Position numbers and translations under genes: made by a program
The notes under the pieces: model-generated
Seen by the model: the letters and a program-made list of their open reading frames with translations, nothing else
What the model was told of the DNA's origin: nothing
The model's database searches: none
Shown here: positions 1 through 4,984 of the stretch, piece by piece
Numbering within the stretch: position 1 is the stretch's first letter
Layout of the letters: every line of letters starts with the position of its first letter
Assembly: GCA_027593305.1 (NCBI GenBank)
Contig: JAQCJA010000363.1
Span: 1 to 5,235 of the forward strand
Source: a bacterium
Lineage (GTDB): Bacteria > Latescibacterota > UBA2968 > UBA8231
Direction of reading: 5' to 3'
DNA length: 5,235 bases

Positions 1-42
1 GGCGTATGGTGCCGAAAAGCCAGTAGCTGAAAATTCGATCAC

Positions 43-63
43 GGGTGCGCGGCCTGCGCACCC
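43..63. terminator. Perfect 8-bp hairpin, possible terminator of an upstream gene
   Basis: The arms GGGTGCGC (43-50) and GCGCACCC (56-63) pair without mismatch around the 5-base loop GGCCT. The following bases are only weakly T-rich (TTACAGTTGTTG), so a classical Rho-independent terminator is possible but not secure. Short reading frames from outside the window stop at 24-26 and 28-30, just before the hairpin, which would fit the tail of an upstream + strand gene, but the few codons visible do not identify one. The rest of 1-196 shows no coding signal or convincing promoter. Confidence 0.4.
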
Positions 64-196
64 TTACAGTTGTTGCGGTCGGGGGAGGGCCCCAAAACCG
101 AGCCATGCAGGATTGCAAGGAGAACTGCCGGGTTTCAAGATCATCGGTTGACGAAGAATCCAATGCTATCTTCGTACACTGACAGATCCCACAACT

Positions 197-213
197 CAGG
201 AGGTTCTATTTTG
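197..213 (+). promoter_or_regulatory. Shine-Dalgarno site selecting a TTG start
   Basis: The strong site CAGGAGGT (197-204) sits 6 bases before a TTG at 211-213. The reading frame is open further upstream to about base 70, but that stretch encodes polar, low-quality sequence. Starting at TTG 211 puts a hydrophobic signal peptide at the very N-terminus, so the site decides the start of the temptin-like gene. Confidence 0.75.
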
Positions 214-654
214 CACCCCGTACGCTGTCTTGCAGTTCTCGCCGTGGTCACGTTGATCTCGACCGCCGCAATCGACGCCCGTCCCAACCGACCCGCACAA
301 GTTCCCAACGGCACGATTCTGGGTTGCGCAATGTGTCACAACAGCTCGTTTGGTGGTGACGCCCGCAATGCCTTCGGTCTGACTGTGCAGAACGGATTTC
401 TCGATGCCGGCAATGTCGTCTGGGGGCCAGAGCTCGCCGCTATTGATTCTGATGGCGATGGCGCCACCAATGGCCAGGAGCTGCTCGATCCCGACGGTCT
501 GTGGAAGATCGGCGACGACAATCCTGGTGATCCCACCCAACTGACCCTGCCCTGGGATGCGGACAGCTTTCCGCCGCCGCCCCCGGTGGCGACGGCCGTG
601 ACGGTGTCGACCTGGGCCTCCGTCAAGTCTGCACTGCGCGACCTCGTCGACTAG
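211..654 (+). CDS. Secreted temptin-like protein with one CXXCH motif
   Basis: This 147-residue protein starts at TTG 211, chosen because of the strong Shine-Dalgarno site and the signal peptide (residues 1-23, hydrophobic core about 7-21, probable cleavage after AIDA). The mature part begins with PNRPAQVPNG and carries CAMCH (39-43), then GGDARNAFG (48-56), then the acidic loop DSDGDGATNGQEL (79-91) and DPDGLW, followed by a five-proline run (121-125) and a short helical C-terminus. The order PNG, CxxC, N-FG, DSDGDG-TNG-EL, DPDG-W matches the temptin-type domain seen in many secreted bacterial proteins; the DxDGDG loop resembles a calcium site. CAMCH is a potential haem c site, but the mature protein has no other His or Met, so a haem would lack a distal protein ligand. 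It precedes a respiratory gene block, which suggests but does not prove an electron-transfer role. Haem attachment is inferred; the temptin-like fold is fairly secure. Confidence 0.8.
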   Translation: MHPVRCLAVLAVVTLISTAAIDARPNRPAQVPNGTILGCAMCHNSSFGGDARNAFGLTVQNGFLDAGNVVWGPELAAIDSDGDGATNGQELLDPDGLWKIGDDNPGDPTQLTLPWDADSFPPPPPVATAVTVSTWASVKSALRDLVD

Positions 655-689
655 GATCTGCAAACGCAGATACCGGTCCCATTCGGCGG

Positions 690-726
690 CACGGATCCCT
701 CTCCTCTTCAGGGAGGCGGGTCCGTG
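690..726. terminator. Imperfect intergenic hairpin
   Basis: CACGGA (690-695) pairs with TCCGTG (721-726), CCC (697-699) with GGG (718-720), and after a small internal loop CTCC (701-704) pairs with GGAG (712-715). There is no T tract after it. It could be a weak terminator, an attenuator or a processing hairpin that lowers read-through from the temptin-like gene into the Rieske gene. No clear promoter is visible in the 104-base spacer, so the downstream block may depend on read-through. Confidence 0.3.
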
Positions 727-758
727 CCCGCATTGCGCCTAGACACACGCGAGACGAC

Positions 759-1217
759 ATGTCAGATCACCCGGATCCCGGACCAACACGCCGTTGGATC
801 AACGCCCTGCTCGGGTTGGGAATCGTCACCACGATCAGCGGTTTTGCCAGCAGCGCTCTGGCCTATCTCTGGCCAGCGGCGCGCAGCGCCGGCAGTGAAT
901 TCCTCGTCGGCAGCAAGGGCCCTGTGCGGGCAGACGATATCGGCCCCGACGGCAGCGTCGTTGGACGTTCGCGCCTCGGCAAGATTCTCGTTGTTCGCCG
1001 CCAGGACGCCCTCATCGGTCTGCAGGCAACCTGCACCCACCTGGGTTGTACCGTAGCCTGGAACGCCGCCAGCGGCGAGATAGAATGCCCCTGCCACGGG
1101 GCCCGCTATAACCTGCATGGCGAAGTACTTGGCGGTCCTGCGCGCGAAGGCCTGGCGCCCGTTCTGCTCACCATCGAAGAGGGCGGCATCCGCGTGCGTC
1201 CCGCCCGGGAGAGCTAA
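759..1217 (+). CDS. Rieske [2Fe-2S] protein of a cytochrome bc/b6f-type complex
   Basis: This 152-residue protein would carry electrons from quinol, oxidised at cytochrome b, to a c-type cytochrome on the outer face of the membrane. Residues 1-16 are cytoplasmic and contain TRRWIN (10-15), a plausible Tat-type twin-arginine. A single membrane anchor spans about 17-40. The soluble domain has both cluster loops: CTHLGC (92-97) and CPCH (110-113), giving two Cys and two His ligands plus the structural disulfide pair. The Pro loop is GGPA (125-128). The second loop reads CPCHGARY: the Tyr (117) of the usual CPCHGSxY is kept, but Ala 115 replaces the Ser that hydrogen-bonds a cluster sulfur, a change known from mutants to lower the midpoint potential. 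Start ATG 759 has only a weak GAG upstream. The stop codon directly abuts the cytochrome b start, a clear operon arrangement. Family assignment is secure; the symbols qcrA or petC could apply but the subfamily is unresolved. Confidence 0.95.
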   Translation: MSDHPDPGPTRRWINALLGLGIVTTISGFASSALAYLWPAARSAGSEFLVGSKGPVRADDIGPDGSVVGRSRLGKILVVRRQDALIGLQATCTHLGCTVAWNAASGEIECPCHGARYNLHGEVLGGPAREGLAPVLLTIEEGGIRVRPARES

Positions 1218-2384
1218 GTGGTACACCGACTCTGGCAATGGTTCGATGACAGACTGCATCTGGCTCCCGTGCGCCAGGTGCTGCTCGACAATCTGCGCAA
1301 GCCTGTTCCCCGTCATGTGAACTGGCTGTTCACGCTGGGCGCGGCCCTGCTGCTGCTGCTCGGTGTGCAGTTGTTGACGGGTGTTCTGCTCATGGTGCAC
1401 TACAAACCCAGCGGTAGTGAGGCCTTCGCCAGCATCGAGTCCATCATGTACCAGGTTCCTCTGGGATGGCTCATTCGTTCCGCGCACAGCTGGGGCGCAC
1501 ACCTGATCGTGCTGCTGGCCCTGCTGCACATGTTCCGCGTGTTCTTCTATGGTGGATTCAAGAAGCCACGGGAGTTGACATGGATCATCGGCGTCGCCCT
1601 GCTGGCAGTGATTCTTGGCTTTGGCTTCACCGGCTACCTGCTGCCGTGGGATCAAGTCGCATACTGGGGCACAGTGGTCGCCACGGAGGCGCCGGCGTCG
1701 TTGCCGGTACTGGGTCCCATCACCCGGGAGTTCATGATCGGCGGTAAGGAAGTGGCCGATGCGACACTCGGTCGGTTCTACGTCGTCCATGTTTTTTTGT
1801 TGCCCCTGCTGCTTCTGGCCCTGATGGGACTGCATCTGTTCCTCATTCGATATCAGGGCATCTCATCTCTGCGCCCCACCAGCGAACCGGAACCAACGGC
1901 CGAGCAACTGCGCGCCGATGGTGCCGAACCCTTCTTTCCGCACCACTTTCTGCGCGATGGCGCCACGATGTACGTCGTCCTCGGGATTCTCATCACGCTG
2001 GCCTTGCTCTATCCGGCACACATCGGTGCGCCCGCCGATCCTCTGACGACACCTGCAGGTATCAAACCAGAGTGGTACTTCCTGCCCGCCTATCAATTGC
2101 TCAAATACGTACCGGAAGTCGTCGGCGTGAACGTGCCACCTCTGTTGCTGTTGGTTCTCATCCTCGTGCCTCTGGTGATCGACACGTCCCCCGAACGTCA
2201 CCCCCGCCGCCGTCCCCGGGTTGTCGCCGGTTGGCTGATTGTTTCGGCTCTCATTTTTCTCCTGGGCGGCCTCGGGCACCTGTCCGAGACGACGCAGAGT
2301 TTCCTCGGTGGCACCTATCACTTCGACGTGCAGGGTATGCCGCACGCGGTGGACACAGTCGACGAGGCGGGAGACAACCGATGA
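1218..2384 (+). CDS. Full-length cytochrome b, b6-like, of a quinol:cytochrome c oxidoreductase
   Basis: This is the membrane subunit that oxidises quinol and passes one electron to the Rieske protein and one through two b haems. The 388-residue protein starts at GTG 1218, immediately after the Rieske TAA, with GGGAGAG upstream. Helix A is about 36-60. Helix B holds His 90 and His 104 (spacing 14), helix C follows, and helix D holds His 191 and His 206. The helix D spacing of 15 is that of cytochrome b6; mitochondrial-type cytochrome b has 14. LPWDQVAYW (142-150) is also b6-like. The C-terminal part corresponds to subunit IV and includes the quinol-site motif PEWY (284-287) and about three more helices (roughly 250-266, 305-322, 334-352), so b6 and IV are fused here. 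In VPRHVNWLFT (30-39) Thr 39 stands where cytochrome b6 has the Cys that binds the extra haem cn. The gene overlaps the next by ATGA. Assignment to cytochrome b is secure. Confidence 0.96.
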   Translation: MVHRLWQWFDDRLHLAPVRQVLLDNLRKPVPRHVNWLFTLGAALLLLLGVQLLTGVLLMVHYKPSGSEAFASIESIMYQVPLGWLIRSAHSWGAHLIVLLALLHMFRVFFYGGFKKPRELTWIIGVALLAVILGFGFTGYLLPWDQVAYWGTVVATEAPASLPVLGPITREFMIGGKEVADATLGRFYVVHVFLLPLLLLALMGLHLFLIRYQGISSLRPTSEPEPTAEQLRADGAEPFFPHHFLRDGATMYVVLGILITLALLYPAHIGAPADPLTTPAGIKPEWYFLPAYQLLKYVPEVVGVNVPPLLLLVLILVPLVIDTSPERHPRRRPRVVAGWLIVSALIFLLGGLGHLSETTQSFLGGTYHFDVQGMPHAVDTVDEAGDNR

Positions 2385-3193
2385 GACATTGGCTGCTGCT
2401 GCTGAGTTTCGTTCTCCCCGCTGCCGTATCTGCCCAGGAGGGTGATGTTCCTCCGGGCCAGGTGTCCCTCGATGACGTGTGGTGTACGGTCTGCCACTTC
2501 GAGCAAGGGGACGAGTTCGCCTTGAGCGTGCACTACCAGCGTGGACTGTTGCTGTGTAATGACTGTCATGGCGGCGACCCCTTTGAGCCGCGGCCCGAAC
2601 GGGCCAAGGCAGCGGCAACCGGTTTCATCGGCAAACCCTCGCGTGCAGCTGTCGCCGGCATCTGTGCCCGCTGCCACAGCGGCCCTGCCGAGTTCTTTGC
2701 CATGGGGCCCCATGCCAGTACGGCCGATCCGAACAATCCCACATGTATCACGTGCCACCAGAACCATCGGATCCTCGACGCGACCCTGGCTGTGATGGAC
2801 ACAACCTGTGCAGCCTGTCACAGTGACAACCCTGGCGCGCTGACCCGCGCCAAGGCCATTCAAGCGGCATTGCGCCAGGCTGCACAGGATCTGCATGCGG
2901 TAGAGGCACGCTTTGACAGCCTGCAGCAGCTGGATGCGGGCCTGCGTCGTTCGGCAGGATTGCTGGCCAGTGCCGCGGGTGTTCTGCGGCAGATCGAGCC
3001 CCGGACGCATGCGCTGGATGTCAGTCTCATCGATGCCTCCACCACTGCTCTGCGGGAAGAACTCGGCGTGGTGCAGAGCCTGCTCGATGCAGCCGAAGGC
3101 TGGCGACAGCAACGGTGGTGGATCGTGGCCGGTGTCTGGTCCTTCGTCATCACCAACGTCGTGCTCCTATGGTGGAGGCGGCGACAACTCTGA
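2381..3193 (+). CDS. Pentahaem cytochrome c with coiled stalk and C-terminal membrane anchor
   Basis: The 270-residue product starts at ATG 2381 inside the cytochrome b stop (ATGA), implying translational coupling. A signal peptide (1-18, ending VSA) exports it. Five haem c sites follow: CTVCH (35-39), CNDCH (59-63), CARCH (95-99), CITCH (122-126) and CAACH (143-147). Other His residues in the haem region are only 51, 111 and 129, with Met 108 and 139, so not every haem can be bis-His unless residues of the stalk (His 172, 210) or another subunit contribute. Residues about 150-242 are rich in Ala, Leu, Gln and Arg and look like long helices or a coiled coil. A membrane segment at about 246-264 and a terminal RRR put the haem domain outside and the tail in the cytoplasm, the same topology as cytochrome c1 or f. 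I infer it accepts electrons from the Rieske protein in place of c1. It resembles multihaem cytochrome c families (c3, NapC/NrfH-type haem packing) but I cannot name a subfamily. Confidence 0.92.
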   Translation: MRHWLLLLSFVLPAAVSAQEGDVPPGQVSLDDVWCTVCHFEQGDEFALSVHYQRGLLLCNDCHGGDPFEPRPERAKAAATGFIGKPSRAAVAGICARCHSGPAEFFAMGPHASTADPNNPTCITCHQNHRILDATLAVMDTTCAACHSDNPGALTRAKAIQAALRQAAQDLHAVEARFDSLQQLDAGLRRSAGLLASAAGVLRQIEPRTHALDVSLIDASTTALREELGVVQSLLDAAEGWRQQRWWIVAGVWSFVITNVVLLWWRRRQL

Positions 3194-3240
3194 TCCAGGC
3201 GGGCCTTTCTTGCATGGGGTGACGGACTATTTTGAAGGAC

Positions 3241-4074
3241 ATGAAACTCATCCTTCTCGGGTCCGGCGCGGTGCGCAACAATCCGCGCCGGGCAGGACCT
3301 GCACAGATTCTGCAGTTTGGATGGCAGGACGATGGGACCGATCGCGTCTGGATGTTTGACTGCGGCCGTGCCGCCTGCCTGCGACTGGCCCAGCAACACG
3401 TCCCTGCCGAGACGGTGAACCGATTGTTCCTTACCCATCTGCACTTCGATCACGTTGTCGACGTGCCCTATTTCGTGTACGTGGGCTGGAACAACAGTCG
3501 CCGATATCCGCTGCGCATCTACGGACCCGTCGGTACGCGGCACTTCATCGAACATTTGATCCGGCCACCCTTCCGCGATGACATCGCCAGTCGCATCGGT
3601 CATGGCAAGAGTGAGTTCGGTCTCGACCCCGAGGTGATCGAAATCCAGGACGCCGGACACGTGCTGCACGAGGACGGTTGCTCGGCGTCGGCCGTCTTCA
3701 CCGACCACGGCGGCATCACGACCCTGTGCTACGGCGTGGAAGGGGAGGGCCGGCGGGTGATCATCTCCGGCGACGGCCTGCCTCAGGACGGTTTTGCCGA
3801 CTTTGCGCGTAACGCCGACCTCATGGTGTACGAGTGTTCCGGCACAGCAGAGTTCCTCGCCCGGCAGCCATGGGGGACATGGCATATCACGCCAGAGGCC
3901 CTCGGCGATCTGGCAACAGACTGCGGCGTGCGTCGCCTGCTGATCAAACATCTGGTCATGGAAGACATCACGGGGGATCTCACGGCCGTGCACGATATGG
4001 GCGACCGTATCCGGCGTCACTTCGATGGCGAAGTCATGGTCGGCGCCGACGGCCTCGCCGTCGACCTGGGCTGA
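3241..4074 (+). CDS. Metallo-beta-lactamase-fold hydrolase, RNase Z-like
   Basis: The product is a cytoplasmic 277-residue hydrolase, with no signal peptide, probably holding two zinc ions. From ATG 3241 it begins MKLILLGSGA, as family members typically do. The metal-binding set looks complete: THLHFDH (65-71), His 156 in FTDHGG, Asp 178 in ISGDG and His 237 in LIKHL. HITPEALGDLA (215-225) resembles the HST-A-A motif before the last metal His in RNase Z and related enzymes. The usual RNase Z length is near 305 and I do not see its long exosite arm, so a related phosphodiesterase or arylsulfatase-like hydrolase is equally possible and the substrate is unknown. An alternative start is TTG 3232, which has the better-spaced GGTGA at 3219-3223; the GAAGG before ATG 3241 is only 2 bases away. 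It lies 47 bases after the pentahaem gene and 4 bases before the methyltransferase, so it may share a transcript with both. Confidence 0.88.
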   Translation: MKLILLGSGAVRNNPRRAGPAQILQFGWQDDGTDRVWMFDCGRAACLRLAQQHVPAETVNRLFLTHLHFDHVVDVPYFVYVGWNNSRRYPLRIYGPVGTRHFIEHLIRPPFRDDIASRIGHGKSEFGLDPEVIEIQDAGHVLHEDGCSASAVFTDHGGITTLCYGVEGEGRRVIISGDGLPQDGFADFARNADLMVYECSGTAEFLARQPWGTWHITPEALGDLATDCGVRRLLIKHLVMEDITGDLTAVHDMGDRIRRHFDGEVMVGADGLAVDLG

Positions 4075-4078
4075 CGCA

Positions 4079-4612
4079 TTGCTGCCGTTGCGCAAAGTCG
4101 AAATCCGCCGGCTCTTCGAGCAGGCGCAACGGGACTATCCCCCGAGAGCGGAGGTTGCGTTCCTGCTGCAGAGCCTCGACGATCCGCGAAACGTCGGCTC
4201 CCTGTTCCGGATTGCCGACGCTGTCGGCGCGCGCGAGATCGTCTTCACAGGCAAGACACCGGTGCCCCCGCATGATGAGATCGACCGCACATCCCGTGGC
4301 CATGATCGCCGTGTCCCGTGGCGGCGTCTGGCCGAGACGAACGAAGCGGTGGCAACGCTGCAGGCCGAGGGCTACCAGGTGGTGGCGCTGGAGACAGCCC
4401 AGGGCACACAACCGTTTCTCGATTTTCCCTGGGGCGACAAGGTCTGCCTTGTGCTGGGCAATGAAGCCAATGGGGTATACGCGGCGACGCTTGGCCAGTG
4501 TGATGGCGCGGTCTTTGTGCCGATGTACGGCAAGGGGCCATCCATGAATGTGCACGTGGCGGCGGCGCTGGTCGCCTATCAGGTGATTCTTCGCGGCGGA
4601 AAGCCCGGGTAG
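4079..4612 (+). CDS. SpoU/TrmH-family RNA 2'-O-methyltransferase
   Basis: SPOUT-class enzyme that would methylate a ribose of tRNA or rRNA using S-adenosylmethionine, in the cytoplasm. With a TTG start at 4079 it is 177 residues. The three family motifs are present: motif 1 NVGSLFRIADAVGA (38-51), with Arg 44 at the usual catalytic Arg position; motif 2 LVLGNEANGV (124-133); and motif 3 VPMYGKGPSMNVHVAA (147-162), which forms the trefoil-knot cofactor site. The short N-terminus makes it a catalytic-domain-only member without the extra RNA-binding L30-like domain. The start is uncertain: TTG 4079, TTG 4088 (giving MRKVEIRR) and ATG 4025 (overlapping the previous gene by 50 bases) share the frame, and none has a good Shine-Dalgarno. 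Protein similarity begins near RKVEIRRL, which favours one of the TTG codons. The RNA target cannot be told from sequence. Confidence 0.9.
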   Translation: MLPLRKVEIRRLFEQAQRDYPPRAEVAFLLQSLDDPRNVGSLFRIADAVGAREIVFTGKTPVPPHDEIDRTSRGHDRRVPWRRLAETNEAVATLQAEGYQVVALETAQGTQPFLDFPWGDKVCLVLGNEANGVYAATLGQCDGAVFVPMYGKGPSMNVHVAAALVAYQVILRGGKPG

Positions 4613-4631
4613 TCCGTCGGGCCTCGACGGA
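4613..4631. terminator. Hairpin directly after the methyltransferase stop
   Basis: TCCGTCG (4613-4619) pairs perfectly with CGACGGA (4625-4631) around the loop GGCCT. The stem begins immediately after the stop codon at 4610-4612. No T tract follows, so it may act with Rho, protect the 3' end or be a weak terminator. The loop is the same GGCCT as in the hairpin at 43-63. Confidence 0.45.
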
Positions 4632-4672
4632 TCCACGCCGCCAGCAACCACCCGGCCGGTTCCACCATTGGA

Positions 4673-4689
4673 GTGGCGGATGCCGCCAC
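4673..4689. terminator. Tight 7-bp hairpin downstream of the methyltransferase
   Basis: GTGGCGG (4673-4679) pairs perfectly with CCGCCAC (4683-4689) around a 3-base loop ATG. An alternative small pairing, CCAC (4662-4665) with GTGG (4673-4676), would compete with it. No T tract follows closely. With the hairpin at 4613-4631 it makes a double stem-loop at the end of the gene block, consistent with transcription ending here. Confidence 0.4.
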
Positions 4690-4716
4690 CGGGAAACAGC
4701 TGGTCAATCGTTGTAC

Positions 4717-4726
4717 ATATTCGTGC
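4717..4726 (+). repeat. Direct repeat ATATTCGTGC, copy 1
   Basis: This is an exact 10-base match to 4892-4901, 175 bases away. In both copies a GATCA follows, 7 bases (4734-4738) and 9 bases (4911-4915) after the repeat. The shared order suggests a duplicated protein-binding site, but 10 bases is short and chance is not excluded. Confidence 0.4.
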
Positions 4727-4740
4727 TCGGTTTGATCACT

Positions 4741-4752
4741 ATCTTATAAGAT
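4741..4752. repeat. 12-base perfect palindrome
   Basis: ATCTTATAAGAT is its own reverse complement. It is flanked by the palindrome TGATCA (4733-4738) upstream and AACTAGTT (4763-4770) downstream. A cluster of AT-rich dyads is typical of repressor operators; no specific regulator can be assigned. Confidence 0.45.
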
Positions 4753-4755
4753 TTT

Positions 4756-4772
4756 TGTAAACAACTAGTTAT
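4756..4772 (+). repeat. Imperfect direct repeat, copy 1
   Basis: TGTAAACAACTAGTTAT matches TGTAAAAACAACAGGTTAT at 4875-4893, differing by two inserted A and two substitutions. The pair lies 119 bases apart. Together with the exact ATATTCGTGC pair it gives a two-block repeated arrangement, although the block order is reversed between the two ends. Confidence 0.4.
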
Positions 4773-4782
4773 GAGATGTGAT

Positions 4783-4797
4783 TCCTGCTCTGCAGGA
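4783..4797. other. Small stem-loop in the non-coding region
   Basis: TCCTGC (4783-4788) pairs with GCAGGA (4792-4797) around TCT. It is one of several stems between the two repeat blocks and could be part of a structured RNA; alone it is weak evidence. Confidence 0.25.
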
Positions 4798-4819
4798 GCG
4801 GCGATGCACGGTTGATCAG

Positions 4820-4859
4820 TTCGTGCCCATCGGCTGCAACTGCCTCACCGGGACACGAA
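4820..4859. other. Bulged stem-loop, possible structured RNA
   Basis: TTCGTG (4820-4825) pairs with CACGAA (4854-4859), and CCC (4826-4828) with GGG (4850-4852), leaving one bulged A at 4853. The 21-base interior can form a further GGC/GCC pairing. It is followed by AAAGTTCGG, which partly repeats AGTTCG at 4819. It could be part of a leader or small RNA upstream of the short ORF; no known riboswitch signature is recognised. Confidence 0.3.
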
Positions 4860-4874
4860 AAGTTCGGCAAGATA

Positions 4875-4893
4875 TGTAAAAACAACAGGTTAT
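4875..4893 (+). repeat. Imperfect direct repeat, copy 2
   Basis: TGTAAAAACAACAGGTTAT is the partner of 4756-4772. It runs into the -10-like TATATT (4891-4896), so a protein bound here could overlap a promoter of the small ORF. Confidence 0.4.
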
Positions 4894-4901
4894 ATTCGTG
4901 C
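4892..4901 (+). repeat. Direct repeat ATATTCGTGC, copy 2
   Basis: This is the exact partner of 4717-4726. It overlaps the end of the imperfect repeat and the -10-like TATATT. Confidence 0.4.
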
Positions 4902-4984
4902 GAGTGCGCCGATCAGCAACGCTGGCACGACATGTTCATTGCCTTTTGTGGAAAGTGAACCACATCCTCGGCAAGGAGCCCGCC

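Larger units (their letters stand above)
4613..4984. other. 372-base non-coding region with hairpins and an AT-rich repeat zone
   Basis: No convincing coding sequence is seen on either strand here. The first 80 bases are GC-rich and hold two stem-loops. From about 4703 the composition changes to AT-rich, unlike the rest of the window, with a 12-base palindrome, two pairs of direct repeats and further stem-loops (4783-4797 and 4820-4859). A -10-like TATATT lies at 4891-4896, about 90 bases before the small ORF, without a recognisable -35 at the right distance. I read this as an end-of-operon region followed by a regulatory region or a small RNA, but no known riboswitch or RNA family was recognised. 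Confidence 0.6.

Noticed and set aside
148..180. Sigma-70 promoter using TTGACG (148-153) with TATCTT (167-172) or TACACT (175-180)
   Set aside because: The spacers are 13 and 21 bases, outside the usual 16-19, so I do not call it a promoter.
70..210. N-terminal extension of the temptin-like protein
   Set aside because: The extension is polar and lacks a ribosome site, while TTG 211 has a strong Shine-Dalgarno and begins a signal peptide.
762..1835. Long open frame on the minus strand opposite the Rieske and cytochrome b genes
   Set aside because: The translation is rich in Gln, His and Arg with no domain, and the + strand carries two unmistakable families over the same bases. It is an antisense shadow of GC-rich coding DNA.
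2072..2380. N-terminal extension of the pentahaem frame upstream into cytochrome b
   Set aside because: It would overlap about 300 bases of cytochrome b and bury the signal peptide; ATG 2381 in the ATGA overlap gives a proper N-terminal signal.
3196..3212. AGGC/GCCT mini-hairpin followed by TTTCTTG after the pentahaem gene
   Set aside because: A 4-bp stem with a 2-base loop is too small to form or to terminate transcription.
2860..4095. 411-codon open frame on the minus strand opposite the pentahaem and hydrolase genes
   Set aside because: No recognisable motif, and the complete metal-binding motif set of the hydrolase is encoded on the + strand.
4711..4750. Sigma-70 promoter using TTGTAC (4711-4716) or TATAAG (4745-4750)
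   Set aside because: No pairing of -35 and -10 elements has both acceptable match and spacing.
4801..4880. Known riboswitch (cyclic di-GMP, cobalamin or similar) in the structured non-coding region
   Set aside because: The conserved cores of these riboswitches are not seen; only generic stems are supported.
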